A stretch of 64,000 bases of DNA, taken from contig JAHQIY010000003.1 of NCBI GenBank assembly GCA_019054805.1, positions 7,440,001-7,504,000 of the forward strand, read 5' to 3'. Position numbers and translations under genes: made by a program. This document shows, piece by piece, positions 13,641 to 26,500 of this stretch. This DNA comes from Brachionus manjavacas. Its lineage: Eukaryota > Rotifera > Eurotatoria > Ploima > Brachionidae. Position 1 is the stretch's first letter. Every line of letters begins with the position of its first letter. The notes beneath the pieces were generated by a model. That model ran no database searches. It was not told the origin of the DNA and saw only the letters and a list, made by a program, of their open reading frames with translations.

Positions 13641-13836
13641 AAATAGAATAGATAAAAATATTGGTCCACTTTTAGTATTAAATTTTAAAATTGACCAGAA
13701 ATCTAATTATTATCCAAAAAAATGCTATCTAACTAATTGTAATAGTTGTCAATTTTCTTGTGAAAGTAGCTTTTTTAAATATAAAAATCATGTATTTAAA
13801 AGGGACTATTTATTTCATCAAATTTTAAAAATGTAA
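13641..13836 (+). pseudogene. Penelope-like element (PLE) ORF remnant, Cys-motif region between RT and GIY-YIG
   Basis: An open frame of about 60 codons reads RIDKNIGPLLVLNFKIDQ, then KKCYLTNCNSCQFSC, then FFKYKNHVFKRDYLFHQ, and stops. PLE proteins carry, after the reverse transcriptase, a conserved NIG..LV segment followed by a C...C..C cluster just before the GIY-YIG nuclease. This fragment has that order. No RT core or GIY-YIG nuclease is visible, so the element is a stub. The call is strengthened by the hammerhead-like motif 300 bases downstream in the same orientation. Confidence 0.55.
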
Positions 13837-14130
13837 TGTTTATATTTAAATAAGACCTAAATGATGATTCAAAAATAAAATGAAACAGATTTTATTCAAT
13901 CTTTTTAAATTTAACAATAATAAATTTTAAAATACTGAAAATAGAAAATATAAAGACTTTGACTATTTTTTAATAATTTTAAATAAAATGTTTAATTTAG
14001 TTGTGAATAATGTAAGAAAATTTTTTGTTGTTTTGTTTTATAAAAATTAAATGTTCTTCTAAAAAATTTTCCTTTATTTTTATTATTTTCATAAGTATTT
14101 AATCAATTTTTCTTATTAAACTTGTCATTT

Positions 14131-14171
14131 TTGATTCTGAAGAAGACCTTTGGTCGAAACGCGTTGATTAA
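14131..14171 (+). ncRNA. Hammerhead-ribozyme-like motif (minimal type I, PLE style)
   Basis: All core parts are present in order. Stem I 5' strand TTGATT is at 14131-14136 and CTGAAGA (consensus CUGANGA) at 14137-14143. One extra A follows, then stem II GACC-TTT-GGTC at 14145-14155 and GAAA at 14156-14159. A two-base-pair stem III (AC..GT around loop GC) comes next. H17 is a T at 14165, and the stem I 3' strand GATTAA at 14166-14171 pairs with TTGATT through four Watson-Crick pairs and two wobbles. Minimal hammerheads with very short stem III are known from the pseudo-LTRs of Penelope-like elements. Predicted cleavage is after 14165. Activity may be weak, because H17 is U and stem I is wobble-rich. 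Confidence 0.55.
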
Positions 14172-14689
14172 TAAAATAATTAAATTTTTTTTCTCTCTAT
14201 TAAGTAATAAATATTTATTTTTATTTCTGTTTCATTATTTCATGATAAATCGAGTTTAATGATGAAAAAGGAACAATTATTTCACGTTATAATTGTTATT
14301 CTAACAGGTGTAATTTGGCAGTGCCAAAAACTATAAAAGTTTGTCCTACATTCGAAAAAGACTTATGCTTGCTAAATAAATGAGCATTAAGTTCCCGTAA
14401 ATCGATTCGAAAAAAAAAGATTTTTAAATTTGAAAAATACTCAATTCGACTTGAAAATAAAACAAGATGTTCTTCTTCAATCCTTTCTCGAATGTTGTAG
14501 TTTTAAAGCGAATTTCTTTTGATTCTTTAAAAGATCGAGTTTTATCTATAAATTCTCTTACCGGAGTATAAATTTTTGACGGACTTTCAAAGAACCAAAT
14601 CCACAACTTCAGAGGTTATACCATTTTTATTGATTCTTTTTATTACATAACAGCAACTTTTGTTGACAAAAATTCAATAAAATTTCCTC

Positions 14690-16360
14690 AAAATTGTTTT
14701 AGGGTTTAGTAGTAGGAATAGTTGTAGTAGTTGTACGCTGTTATCAGTTTGGGTTCCGAACCGGCACCTCAAACTCAAGATGTTTAAGGAAAGTACAGAA
14801 CTCTGAACATATCTCCATCATTGTGTCTAAAAGTCCGTCCAATCATACCTAATTCGGGGTTTACTTTGCTGGCTTCTTTCATGTCTTGATTTTTCCATTT
14901 TAGGTCTGATGATATGATGATTCCTAGGTTCCTCTCTTGTGCGGTTCGCTCCAGGATGTGGGTTTGATTGCTGACTGTGTCCAGCATGATAAAATTAATG
15001 GCCATGTATTGTTTTTTATCGTTTAGGACCATGTATTTGCATTTTTTGGCATTGAATTTTGTTCACCACAAATCAGTCCATTTTGACAGTCTGTCTAGAT
15101 CCCATTGAATGGATGCCATTGCATCAGTGTCTGCAGTTGTTGAAATGACTTATGTGTCATCGCTGTACATTTTGCATTTATTCTTTATTTCTTCTGGTAT
15201 GTCATTAATAAATAATACGAAGAGTAGTGGACCAAGGAATGGGCCCTAAGGAACACCACTTACTACTTTTGACCACTCTAATGCTGCGCTACCCATTGCA
15301 ACTCTTTGTTTTCTTCCGGTTAGAAAGTTATCGATCCATTAAATGACCGAAATGGATCGATAACTGTAAAATTTAGAAACCGTAAGCCTTTTTTTTCCGC
15401 AGAAGTCTTTTGTACGGGACTTTGTCGAACGCTTTAGCAAACTCCAGGAAAATAATTATTACGAGCAAGTTATGGCTCAATGCATCCGTAATAAAGTCGT
15501 TTGTTTCTAGTAGGTCATTGTGCAACATTTTCTCTCTACAAATCCATGCTGATCTTCGCTCATTCGATCGCAGGTATGAAAAAATCTTGTCTTTTACTAA
15601 TTTCTTCATAATTTTGAACACTACTAATGTCAATGCTACTGATCTGTAATTTTCAGCCTGCATTTTCCTTCCGCTTTTAAGATAGGGGTAATGTTAGCCA
15701 CTTTCTAAAGGAAAGGTAGCTCGCCAGACTGGATTGATTTTGGAAAAATTAACCATAGCGGCACAGCTAAACATACAGCATATTTTTTTAAGACATCTGG
15801 GTGAATAAGGTCAGCTCCGGTCGATTTATCTGCGTTCAACTCACGAAGTTTGACTAACACTTTCTCAAAAGAGAGGTCATAGATCTCGACTTCGCAGGTC
15901 TCTAAGATTCTGCTCTCCAGGATAGGAATGTTGTTGGGATTTTCATGAATGAAAACTGACTTAAACTGTTCACTGAGCATCTGAAAAATTTCTTTTAATT
16001 CCTCCCTTACTTTACCATCCTTATCTTAAGCGTTCTTATCCGTTCTTTGACAAATTCATACAATACAATGTATAACTAAAGATTTGTTGCGAAAACTGTT
16101 TGTCAGAAGCTTATTCCACATTTTGTTTTTGTTCTTTATTCGCTTTTTTAGTTCTAATTGAAGCCACTGTGGATCTTTGTTTATTTTTTTCGTATTTACA
16201 GAGATGAGTTTCTCACACTTTTCGTTGTATTTGTCCTCAAAGATTTCTTAACATACAATTTCATCTTTAGTCTTGAAAAGATCAACCGAGTCGACGTCCA
16301 TCAATTTCTTATTCATGGCACCATCGCCTCTCTTAAAGCTTACAATTAAATTCCAAGTTA
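14690..16360 (-). mobile_element. Non-LTR retrotransposon (CR1/jockey-like LINE), RT ORF broken by frameshifts
   Basis: The minus strand from about 16360 reads a pre-RT linker (DPQWLQLELKKRIKNKNKMW), then ADKSTGADLIHPDVLKKYA (RT block 1). It continues with NYRSVALTLVVFKIMKKLV and FAKAFDKVPYKRLL (block 4). The catalytic motif is YSDDT followed directly by a stop near 15150, and the ORF ends with ERNLGIIISSDLKWK. Pieces lie in different frames, so at least three frameshifts or stops disable it. The 3' end has a small hairpin (14752-14762) and a degraded TAC-type tail near 14700-14730. The N-terminal endonuclease is missing, as is usual for 5'-truncated insertions. Confidence 0.85.
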
Positions 16361-16989
16361 AATTTTGCTTCGGCTTTGTTGGAGATATCTAAACAAAATG
16401 TATGGTATTTGAAAAAAAAATGCCGAAGAATTCTCTAAAAAAGCGTAAAAATTTTTCTAATATTTATTAGTCAAAGAAGAATTTTTAATCGAAAATCAAA
16501 AAATGTCAGTGGTAAGAAAGAAAATCATAAAAAAAATTTTTTGAACAGGTCAAAGGATAAAAGAAAATGTGATATTTCTATCATTTATCAACCAAGCAAG
16601 TGAAGAAAAAAAAAATTCTATATAACGTAATTATCCGAATTTAGTGACATGTCACTAAAAAATGAGCACTGGTTTTAAAAAGAGTTAGGTTTAATTTAAA
16701 TAACATGTCTTAGAAAATGAACAAATTTGACCCATATATAAAAAAAAACATCCGACTATAACATAGCTAATTCAATTTTCATTTTTTTAAGAATTTTATA
16801 TAATCTCTAACAATTGTTAGTTTTAAAAAAAAAAGAAAAAAAAAAAAATTATTTATAAAATGTTTGTTTAATGCAAAGTTTAAAAATTTTTTCTTGTATC
16901 TAATAATAGGTTATTTAAACTATGTAAAAAAAAAAAAAAAAGTTAATTATAAATATGTAAAAATAAGTTATTTAAAAATAGCTTATTTA

Positions 16990-17090
16990 AAAATATTGGC
17001 AACTGGCTGTTTATAGTGGGGCGTCTACGTGCGCCAATACTTGGAGACTCAAGTCTCCCACAGCTTTTATACTACTACTACTACTACTAA
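16990..17090 (+). mobile_element. Isolated 3' tail of a LINE
   Basis: A GC-richer island (GGGGCGTCTACGTGCGCC) is followed by a perfect hairpin at 17043-17058 (GGAGACT/AGTCTCC) and then six TAC repeats. The hairpin-plus-TAC layout matches the 3' ends of the other LINEs in this window. No coding part remains, so this is a severely 5'-truncated copy on the plus strand. Confidence 0.5.
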
Positions 17091-17579
17091 TTCGGATGAT
17101 AACGTTATACAAAAAAAAAATCTGTAATTTTATTTCGCTTGAAATCAATTTTGTTGTGTAAACCAGTTTCATCGGCATTTATAGAGAGATTTTTCAGTAT
17201 TTGTGAAATAATTTGCAATTTTGGAATGTAAGTTGGATTTACTTATTAGTCTAAAAATTAGATTCAGTTGTAAACAATAATAAAGATTTTTTTAATAAAT
17301 TATATAAAAACCCAACAAAATTAATCGAATTTTTTATTTTCCCTAATTTAATTTCAAAAAAGTAGAATAAATTTATTTAAAGTTTTAATTTTATTAATTT
17401 TTAAACAGCAATTAAAAAAATATTAACATAAAGACCTAAGAATTTTTTTGGACTTGTCTAAAATTTTACTATTTCTTACTAATTTTATGCTTTGAGTCAG
17501 CAATTTTTAAACAACTTGAATTAAATTTTGATTTAATAAATTACAATCTATTAAATTGTCTAAAAGAACATCTTATCTT

Positions 17580-17900
17580 GAGGCTCTTCAAGTCTAACAA
17601 AGACTGATAGCGCAGATTCGGGTGCTTCTGAGGATTTCAATGGCGATGACAGTGATGTTGATGGTGATTTTTAAAGTGATGTTTATGGCGACATTGATGA
17701 TGACATTGAAAATGAAAATAGTTCTGAGAATTATAGTGATCATGAGTTTAATGAACTTGCTGAGCAATCAAATCTAGACGAAGATAGTAACCAAATGGCT
17801 AAACTAAATCAAAATATTGATAAAACATCTAAAAAGGGTGTTAAATGGGTAAAAATGAATGATGGAGATGAAACAAAAGGAAAAAAAGATTTATTTTAAT
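17580..17900 (+). pseudogene. Acidic, Asp/Ser/Asn-rich reading-frame remnant
   Basis: The plus-strand frame reads SSLTKTDSADSGASEDFN, GDDSDVDGDF, then a TAA at 17672-17674. It continues in the same frame through SDVYGDIDDDIENENSSENY and ends near KKGVKWVKMNDGDETKGKKD. About 100 codons with one stop and strong Asp/Glu bias are not typical of this AT-rich background. It could be a decayed exon or the low-complexity N-terminus of a transposon protein. No family is recognised and no splice sites are convincing. Confidence 0.3.
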
Positions 17901-18222
17901 GAAAAAAGTGGTGTAACTGGCTATGCATCCACAAAATTGAAGTCTTAAAAAAAAAAAAATAAATTTTTATATTATGGAAAAATCAATTAAAGAATCGAAA
18001 ACTTTATTAAATTTTTTTTTTTTTTGAGTCCTTTTTTATCCATTATATTTTTAAAATGATCTTTCAAATAGTTTGATAAATAAATGTTTGAGAGTTTAAA
18101 TTCAAAATGATTTGAAATTGGCTAACCAAATATAACATATTGAACCAGTTATGGAAATCATATTTTTGGTATGATTTTTAAAAGATTTAAAAAGTTAAAC
18201 ATTGATTCATAGTTAAACATAA

Positions 18223-18417
18223 ATGCTTTGTACGAGACTAGTAAGACCCCATCTATATCGAAAATATGACTACTGGAAAAGACTTCAAATATTAAATTTA
18301 ACTGATATCAAAATCAGACCTTTTAGAGAAGATTTAATAAAACTTTCAAAAATAATAAGCGGGTATGAAACAATTAATTTTGAAAATAGTTTGAATATTT
18401 CTCGTGGCCAGTCATAA
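18223..18417 (+). pseudogene. Reverse-transcriptase C-terminal scrap (LINE)
   Basis: The frame reads CTRLVRPHL, then DLIKLSKIISGYETINFEN. This matches the YT.LVRPHLEYA...RR..DLI..YKI..G.E.I thumb region of CR1/jockey-type RT ORFs, with a deletion joining the two parts. A GC-richer patch (GCGTCCCGGAGCGCAG) at 18470-18485 may belong to its 3' UTR. It is non-functional. Confidence 0.5.
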
Positions 18418-18694
18418 AATAAAACAATTTAACAAAATAAATCCATTGAAATAGATGAAGTGAGAAATTGCGTCCCGGAGCGCAGATCCGGTTTTTGGTT
18501 AGGGAATCTTGTTTATTAAATAATAAAAGAGATTTTAATAAAATCTATTAGTTTATTAATTATTATCTTGAATTTTATTTTTCTCTAATAATTGAATCAT
18601 TGAATTTTTAAATATTGTCCATAAATCAGTAAATTAAAAATTTTGGCAAAATTGAGTCTGATAAACTTTAAAAGTGAAACAACATTAAAAAATA

Positions 18695-18941
18695 CAATGA
18701 CGGGAATTAACTTGTCACATCATATCATCTGGTATCATTTAAAATCATTTTTTTAAACTTTCTTAATATCAGCTGATATCAGCTATTATCATTTGATATA
18801 AGATAATATCAGGTGAATTTAAATTTGAATTTTCAAATGTAAAAATTTGTAAAAAATTTTTTTTTTCCTGATATTAGCTGATATCATCTGATATCAAATC
18901 ATTTCATATGATATGATGTGACAAGTTAATTTCCGGCACTG
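18695..18941. mobile_element. 247-bp MITE with about 35-bp terminal inverted repeats and TA target duplication
   Basis: The ends read CAATGACGGGAATTAACTTG at the left and, on the other strand from the right end, CAGTGCCGGAAATTAACTTG. The similarity continues through TCACATCATATCAT. TA flanks both sides (18693-18694 and 18942-18943). The interior is rich in GATATCA/TGATATC words and contains no ORF. Size, TA duplication and CAGTGCCGG-type ends suggest a non-autonomous Tc1/mariner-type element. Confidence 0.75.
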
Positions 18942-18959
18942 TACATACTTCAATAAATT

Positions 18960-21900
18960 TATTTTGAATTCAAATAAAATATTGATGGTCGAATAAATAC
19001 TATATATTGATTTAATTGAGGAAAAAAATTTGAATTTTATAAAATAATTTTTGAAAAAAAACATTAAACTTTATTACTTTTTTACATCATTTTACGTAAA
19101 ATTACACAATCTAATGAAATAATATGTAATCTGTAAAAACTTCTTTTAAAAAGCGCCCGCTTTTCAATTGGCCTGTGTTAAAATCAGCAAGAAACCATTT
19201 GTGATTTATTTATATAAGAGGCGATTGCCTAATAAAAAAATTTTTTTCTAATAATTACTACATTTAAATAAAGTTGAGTTAGCAAAACTGTTGCCTCCGG
19301 ACAAATCTTTCAATGAATGCTGGAAAAGAGCAGAAAGATGCCTAATTACATTATTTTTAAATCTTCATTACATGTTAAGCATATTTCACCAAAATTTTGT
19401 AAATAAATTCAAAGATTAATTTTAATAACTATAGATAAACTCTGTGAATTGTAATGATATTTTGTATTGATAATTAACTTCAAGATGCCGATAGATTTCT
19501 TAAATAAATGACTTGTAAAATAATTCACTTTTTGCCATCAAATTGGCATTATGCAAAAAACTACATCTTTAATTACCTGATATCTTTAAAAAAATATTGT
19601 CTAATATTTAATATTAAAATTTTAAATAATTTAATTGATTAGAAATTTAAAATTTTGAATCATACTCACAGAACTGATTTTTAAACCCATAAAATAATTT
19701 CATATTTTTTTAAATTTTGCAATGCATTATAGTACTTTTTTAAATATCACAATTCATAATTAATCAGGACACAAAATAAAAATTTGGAATCGAATAAATT
19801 AAGAATTTACATTGAAACTTGGTAAATTGTTGACACAACAGCGTTTGGTGTTTCTACAAAATGAATTTTAAACTTTTAGAATAATAATAATAACAAGTTC
19901 TAAATAACAATTAATTTTCATTCTTTGGAAAATAAATTCGTCGTTCTATTTAAACATTTTGTAAAAGCATTAAAATTTATTAAAATAAAATAAAATGGGA
20001 AATTCAGAACAACCAAATATTGCAACACGAAAATTTAACATGTGAACTTTTGTATATTTTTATTTAAATTTAAAATGCTGATAAAAAAAATCTCAATTGT
20101 TGTTCTTCTGTATTTTAAACATTGTTTTTTAATATTTTAATAATACATATAAAAAAAAGGAAAGATAAATTAAAAATTCATGCAAAAGTATTTCGAAATT
20201 TTGTTAATTAAATTAAATTTTGAAGAAAGGATTTTTCTTATTTAAATAGGAAAAACTCAAAATTTTAAGTTTATAGAAATAAATAAAAAATCATATTAAA
20301 TATGGAAAAAAAATAATAGAAAAACCTCGCTTTTTGAAATTTTTTTTGATTCACAAAACTAATTAAAATATAATTAAATACAATTTTTATTTGAATTTAA
20401 TTAATTAATTCAGTTTTTATTCGTTCTTGCTTTTCTTTAATTTGATTATTCCCTAAATTATTCCTAGAATATTGAAATGTTTTACTGACTCTTACGACTG
20501 TTCTATTGAAATTCAAATGATAAAGTAAAAATCTAATGATTTATGACTAATTATGGCAAATTTTGTTATCAAAAAATTTATAATATATAAGTCTAAAGAA
20601 TCAAACTAATCAACTTGTTTAATTGAATGTATTTTTAGCTAATTATTTTTTTTAAAGAAAACAAAAAATTGATTTGAAAAAATTAAAAATTTAATCAAAA
20701 TTATTTAAATTTTTACCCAAAATATCACTTCAAGCTTATCTATAAAAATTGACTTTGATGATTTCGACAATAGTTGTTTATTCTATAAAAATGAATCAAA
20801 ATTCAAAAATGCAAAAAATTAATTAAATAATTAAGATCTCGGCCATAAAATTTATATTGAATTTATCAGAAAATCACGTTCTTGGAGCCAAAAGAATGTA
20901 AAGAGCAAAAATTGATTTGATGGACTCTTAGTTGGAATAACTCATTAAATTTAGAAGAAATTAACTAGTACTACTAGTACTAAATAACCGATTTAATAAG
21001 TGAAGATAAAATTTTATTTCTCAATAAGAACTAAATTTGGTTTAGTGAGTTGTTTGTACATTTTTTATTAATTTGATAGCAAAAATTCATTCTAAGCTGT
21101 TTGAAATTAAAAACTCTAGTCCCAAACCCTAATTTGTATTTTTATCAATCTATCATGAACAAGTTTAAATTTCGACTTAATGTGTATTTAAAGCTGATTA
21201 GTTTAAACTGTCCTTAATTAAATTTTAAGATTAAATATTCAACTTCGATTTTTGTTCAAATTTCAATCGCATTTATAGAATAAAATATCATTTTTCAAAT
21301 AATATCAATTTATATTATTTGTTTATTAAAAAATTAAGAATTCATTTATCTAAGCTTGAAATTTATTCATGAGCTTTGATATAGCTCTAAAAATTGTTGA
21401 TTTATAACTTAAATTTTATAAAAAAGAATCATAAAATTTTTTTCGTTTAGAAGATATCTAATATCAAGACTTACGACTGAGTGATTAGATATATTTTATT
21501 GCAGCAAATAAATTAAAAATTTATTTTGGAAAATGTTAGATTAAAAGTTTATTGTTCACCTTGGTATGAAAATTTTTTGATTTCATAATTCCGACATTAA
21601 AATTTTAGATTAGATTTGTTCTCGTTATGGGACTTGGAGAATCAAGTAATTTGAATAAAATACCATTTTTTAATAAATTAGTCTGTTTTATAAATAAACT
21701 GTCAATCGAAAATCATTAATTTCAAGTTATGTTTATTTAGGATCTCCAAAAAAGCCGAGTTTAAGTCAAATTTTTGATAATGTACTTTCGAAAAGGCTTT
21801 AAATGTTCGGATAAGACTCAGATTTAACTTTCTTTGAGAAATTTAAAAGTTTAATTGAATCTACAATAGGAGACCTCATGAAAATCTTAAAAATTCAAGA

Positions 21901-24555
21901 GATAAAATTTAAGTCCGAAAGATCAGCCCTTTCTTTTATTTTCGCATTAGAACCTGCTATTTTTTATTTCAGGAAAGGACATTTTTAATTGAGAATTTCA
22001 TTTTAAATAGATTAATAAAAATGTTCGTAAGGTCAAAATTAGAATTTTATATTTATTTTCTCAATTTAGTTATAAAAAAGAAAATAATCTCTCGACTAGA
22101 AAACAAAATATTGAATTTTAATTAGATTCTCTTCATTTCATACCTTATTACCATTAATCACTTGAAATAACTCAATTTTTATTATAAGCATATAAAAAAC
22201 AATTTTGAATGACTTTTTCTTTTAGCAGGAAAATCATGTTCCAGTTCCGAACTCTGTAAAGGTTAATATTGTAACAAATCACTGGAGCATTTCTGATTTG
22301 AATTTTAATAAAGTAAAATCAGTATAAAAGTCAAATTGTGAATGCTTGAATTGTTTTCAAGAGGTAAATATTTAGTTGAATGTTGAACTCGAAATCTAAG
22401 TCCCATGTTCCGAAGCCGATTGAAGGGCATCGCTCTATTTTGTTATTGCACTTAGGAATAATAGATTTTTGATCGATTCAATCGCTAATCAATCATGTCA
22501 ATGAATAATTCACGGCAAAGTAAACCGCAAGAGTAGCTCACCTCGAAAATCATAGACAAACATTCTTAAGTGGTTTTTTATTAGATATCCAGAGTAAACA
22601 ATACTTTTTGTTTAATTAATATTTGCTAAAACTGTAATTAAAACTGTTTAAAAAAACTTGCACTTTTTTTCAAAATTGGAAATTTTGGAAACATTCTTTA
22701 ATCAAGGTAATAATTATTTTTTTTAAAGTAAGCTCATCATTAAGGTCGATAATGCAGACCGTTATCCGCAATTAGTCTGTCAGAATGAATATTTTTTCTT
22801 AAATTCCATTCTGCTATTCACAACGGGATAATTTTCTGAGGATTCATTTAATTGTTCTAAATTATTTTTATCTCGACATGAAGAGGTAAAACTTAATGAA
22901 CTAAACTAAATGAATTTTTTATTATCTTCGAATAGTTTTAAGAAAATATTATACGCTTCTACGAGTTCTTTTTGAAAAAACATTTGTTTTTATTTCTTTT
23001 AAGGTTGATATTTTGGTTCCAATAAGTTTAAGCCGATTAGCAAAATGTGAGGTCTATTCAAAACAGTTTGAGGCGAAAATTCCAAGCGTTTCAATATATT
23101 TGTATTTTGTAAATATTTTTTCACTCTCACTTTCTAAGAAAATCAAAGATTAAAAATTTTCTATCTTTAAATTTTTATTAGGCCAAATTTTTTCGCTAAA
23201 AAAATAACATCTTTACTTTAAAACTGCATTTTAAATTTACTGTAAGAAAAAGCTTAATGATTGCAAGCTTTAAACTTTTTAGGTATATCACTCTTTTCGA
23301 TATGATAAATAATTAAATTTTTTAAATATTTGAAAAATTCAAATTTTTATGTTAAAATAAGATAATGATGATTAATTAAAACATTTTGTTTTATTTTTAT
23401 ACAAGTGAATAAAAGATTTTTGTTAGATTTTAATTTAATAGTTGAAAAACACCAAGATGCTAAAAATTATTTAAAAAAAACATTATAGCGCTTAAAGTAC
23501 CGTGGTGTGAATTTAGAGGCTTTTGGATTTTGTTTGTTATAGCTCATTTATTTTAAAATTGATTAAATTAAATTCACACTTTTATTGAATTAAAGTCCTG
23601 TATTTTTAAATGTTTACAAATACTCTTTATCTTTAATTCAAGTTGGCTAGTCACTCCAATAATGAAAAAAATAAATAAACAAATTCTTGAGTTTTAAGTT
23701 TTTTATTTATTTTCTAAATCAGTGAATAATTATGAAATATTTATTACAAGCTACAGAGATTTAATTTTAGACCGAAAATATTTTAATTTAAATTAAAAGA
23801 TGAAAACAAGCAATCAAAAAAGGACTAGATTTGTTAAAAATTTGAATTTTTAATTTCGGTTAATTTAATTTAATTTTTGTGTAGGAACAAAAAAAAGTAT
23901 TTTAAATAAAAAATTTTAAAATTATAAATTAAAATAATGAAAACATTTTTTAAAAACAAATTTGTCTATTTCTATGGAATCTAGAATCTAATTGTGAAAT
24001 AAGAAAGTATTACTTAAACTAATTGCTGTTAATTTCAACTAAAAAAAGAATTAAAATTTAATTAATATTTGCAATAACTGGGCACAATGAATTGGTTTAA
24101 TTAAAAGGAAAAATCTTTTTTTATCAAAACTTAGCAAGAATTTTAATTGTATTTTAAGGAAGAACAGAATTTTTGCAAAGCAAAATTTTAAAGGTTTATA
24201 ATTAAATCTACATTTAAATTTAGATTTTTTTTTTTTAGTTGTTATTTCGTAGAAACCAGAAATGAATTAATCCTTTTTGAAATTTATTTTAGACAAAAAT
24301 TAAACTATAATGTAAAAATCCTCACAAAAAATCCCCAGTTTGTTCTGTTTGCCTCAAAAATGCGTAAAAAAAATTAGAAAGTTTTTTTCACCTTATCAGT
24401 CTTATTTTGAATTTAATCATTCGAAAAGGCTCATATTTAGTCAAAATCAAAATTTAGAATGAATGAATAATTTTTAGAGAAAATAAAAAAAATGCTAGTT
24501 TAAATTTTTGAAAAATTAAATTTTCGAATAAAATTATGAAAAATTTGATAAGGCA
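18960..24555. other. Long AT-rich stretch without a recognisable gene
   Basis: Both strands were read and no protein motif, RNA gene or bounded repeat was found. A slightly GC-richer block at about 22390-22560 stands out but gives only very short frames. Confidence 0.4.
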
Positions 24556-26500
24556 CAAATTGAAAATGTTTTCCTTCCATACTATTCAAATAATTTATTT
24601 TAAATTTTTTAATTTTAATTAACGTATTTTACCTATTAAGCAACAACAAAAATAAATTACAATTGTAAAACGTCACTGGGCGCAAATTGCCCATATAAAA
24701 ATTGAACAATTAAATTAAATTTTAATCAAAAAATTTAAATTTAAATGAACCATTTTCAAACAGATTGCCTAATTTCAAATTTTTTTTTATCAATAGAGAT
24801 GTTTTTTAGATAAAAAAAGCTTTTTAAGTAGAAATTTTCAAACTCTTTATTTCTAAAAAGCAAATTTCATTAAGTGATAACTTAATTAAGTCCAAATGTG
24901 TGCTCTGAACGTTAGTAGAAAAAATATTTTAAATGATGAAAATAAATAGTTTTTTATTCAAATAGACAAAACGTTCTTCGTTTCCCTTACTTTTTTTTGA
25001 ACGTTTATCTTTGTGAAAATTGTTCAGATGCTTTTTTCCAATTACTTGATATTTATCGTATTTTTTTCTTCAGATTTTCAATAAAATTACCAATCTATAA
25101 TGATGCCAATCACATAATTAGGCTTTAAAAAGTAAATATTCAATTTTATTGCCATCGGTTGCCAACGCCATTTATCGATATTTACTCTAAAAATCTAATA
25201 TTACTAATTTCGAAAATCAGAGCTTTATTTCAGCATTAATTTTTTAGATTTAATTTTCTGGAAACATAATACACAGCAAAAAAAGCTTATTTCAATCAGT
25301 ATCCGGAAATTTTTCAACACAAAACTTTAGAGTAACAAATATCGATTTTGAATCATTCCAATTCTAATTAGCTTTTTTTTGTCGCATCCAACGTTTCATA
25401 AAAACATAATTAACCATTTTGGAATTTGACTAGCAATGTAACTTCACTTAAAGCATCACTCTATCAAACAAAATTTCTTTTATAAAAAATTAATCATGCA
25501 CATCTCTGTTTTACTAATAGACTCTTTTTTTAAAACGTAATTAAAAAATAATTATTAACAAATTTAGCTTTAAATAAGAGGTCTAGAACTTTTTTATTTT
25601 AAATTTCTAAATTAAAATAAGCTAAATCTTCACTTTTAAAATATTTAGTTCTGTAAGCAAATTTGTATGGAAATTTTTAATTTTATTTTAAAATTATTAA
25701 AATTTTGCTTCAAATAAAAAGGGTAAAGATCTTCATTAACTTTATTTTAAAAAATAGTCCAAAACCTTTCTTTATTATATTCATTTAAAAAGAGAAATTT
25801 TTATAGGAAAGATAAATTAATTGTTTTTTATATTATTTGATATTACTCAAGAGGGTATTTTATCTCAGAAAATAATTAAGAGCCTAATCGAGCTCTAGGA
25901 TCGTATATCTGGGATTAATCAATTTTAATGTATTGTTTTCATTATTTATAAGATTGATTTGGATTAAATTTAATAAGTCATTAAGACTCGAATTAATTAT
26001 GGGTGTTTGTAATTGAATGTTGGAATTTTTGGTTTACCAAAAATTCGGTTTATACATTTTTTTTTTAGTTATTCAGTTTTATTTGAGACGAACAAATCTA
26101 GTCATGTTTTTACTTTAGAATTTTTAGATTTAGAAGTTTAAACTAAAATTGAAGGGATCTGGGTAGTTGGTCCAGAAATGGCTTGTTGAACAAAATTAAC
26201 AAACCAAACTTTTTATAAAATTGAATTGATTTCTCACAAAGCTCCTTTAACTTTTTTAAAATCCCCTTCTTACTACAATTTTAATGTTGAAATTTGTTAG
26301 AGAGTTTGATTTTGATCGAATAAAGCTGTTTCTTCAGCCAAATATGTCAAATTTTCATTTAAGCTTTCAACAACAAAAAAATTTCAATTTTAGTCTGACA
26401 TATTCAGTCGTATGACTGTCTAATTTTATTAAATTAGAACACATTGTCCAAAGTCTTCTCTTTCAAGTAATTTGTACCATGATCCATTTTAAATTTTTAG

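Noticed and set aside
17069-17089. TAC trinucleotide run, and the TAG run near 49038, considered as microsatellites or CRISPR-like repeats
   Set aside because: They are the simple-repeat tails of LINE 3' ends. There are no spacers, and the sequence is eukaryotic.
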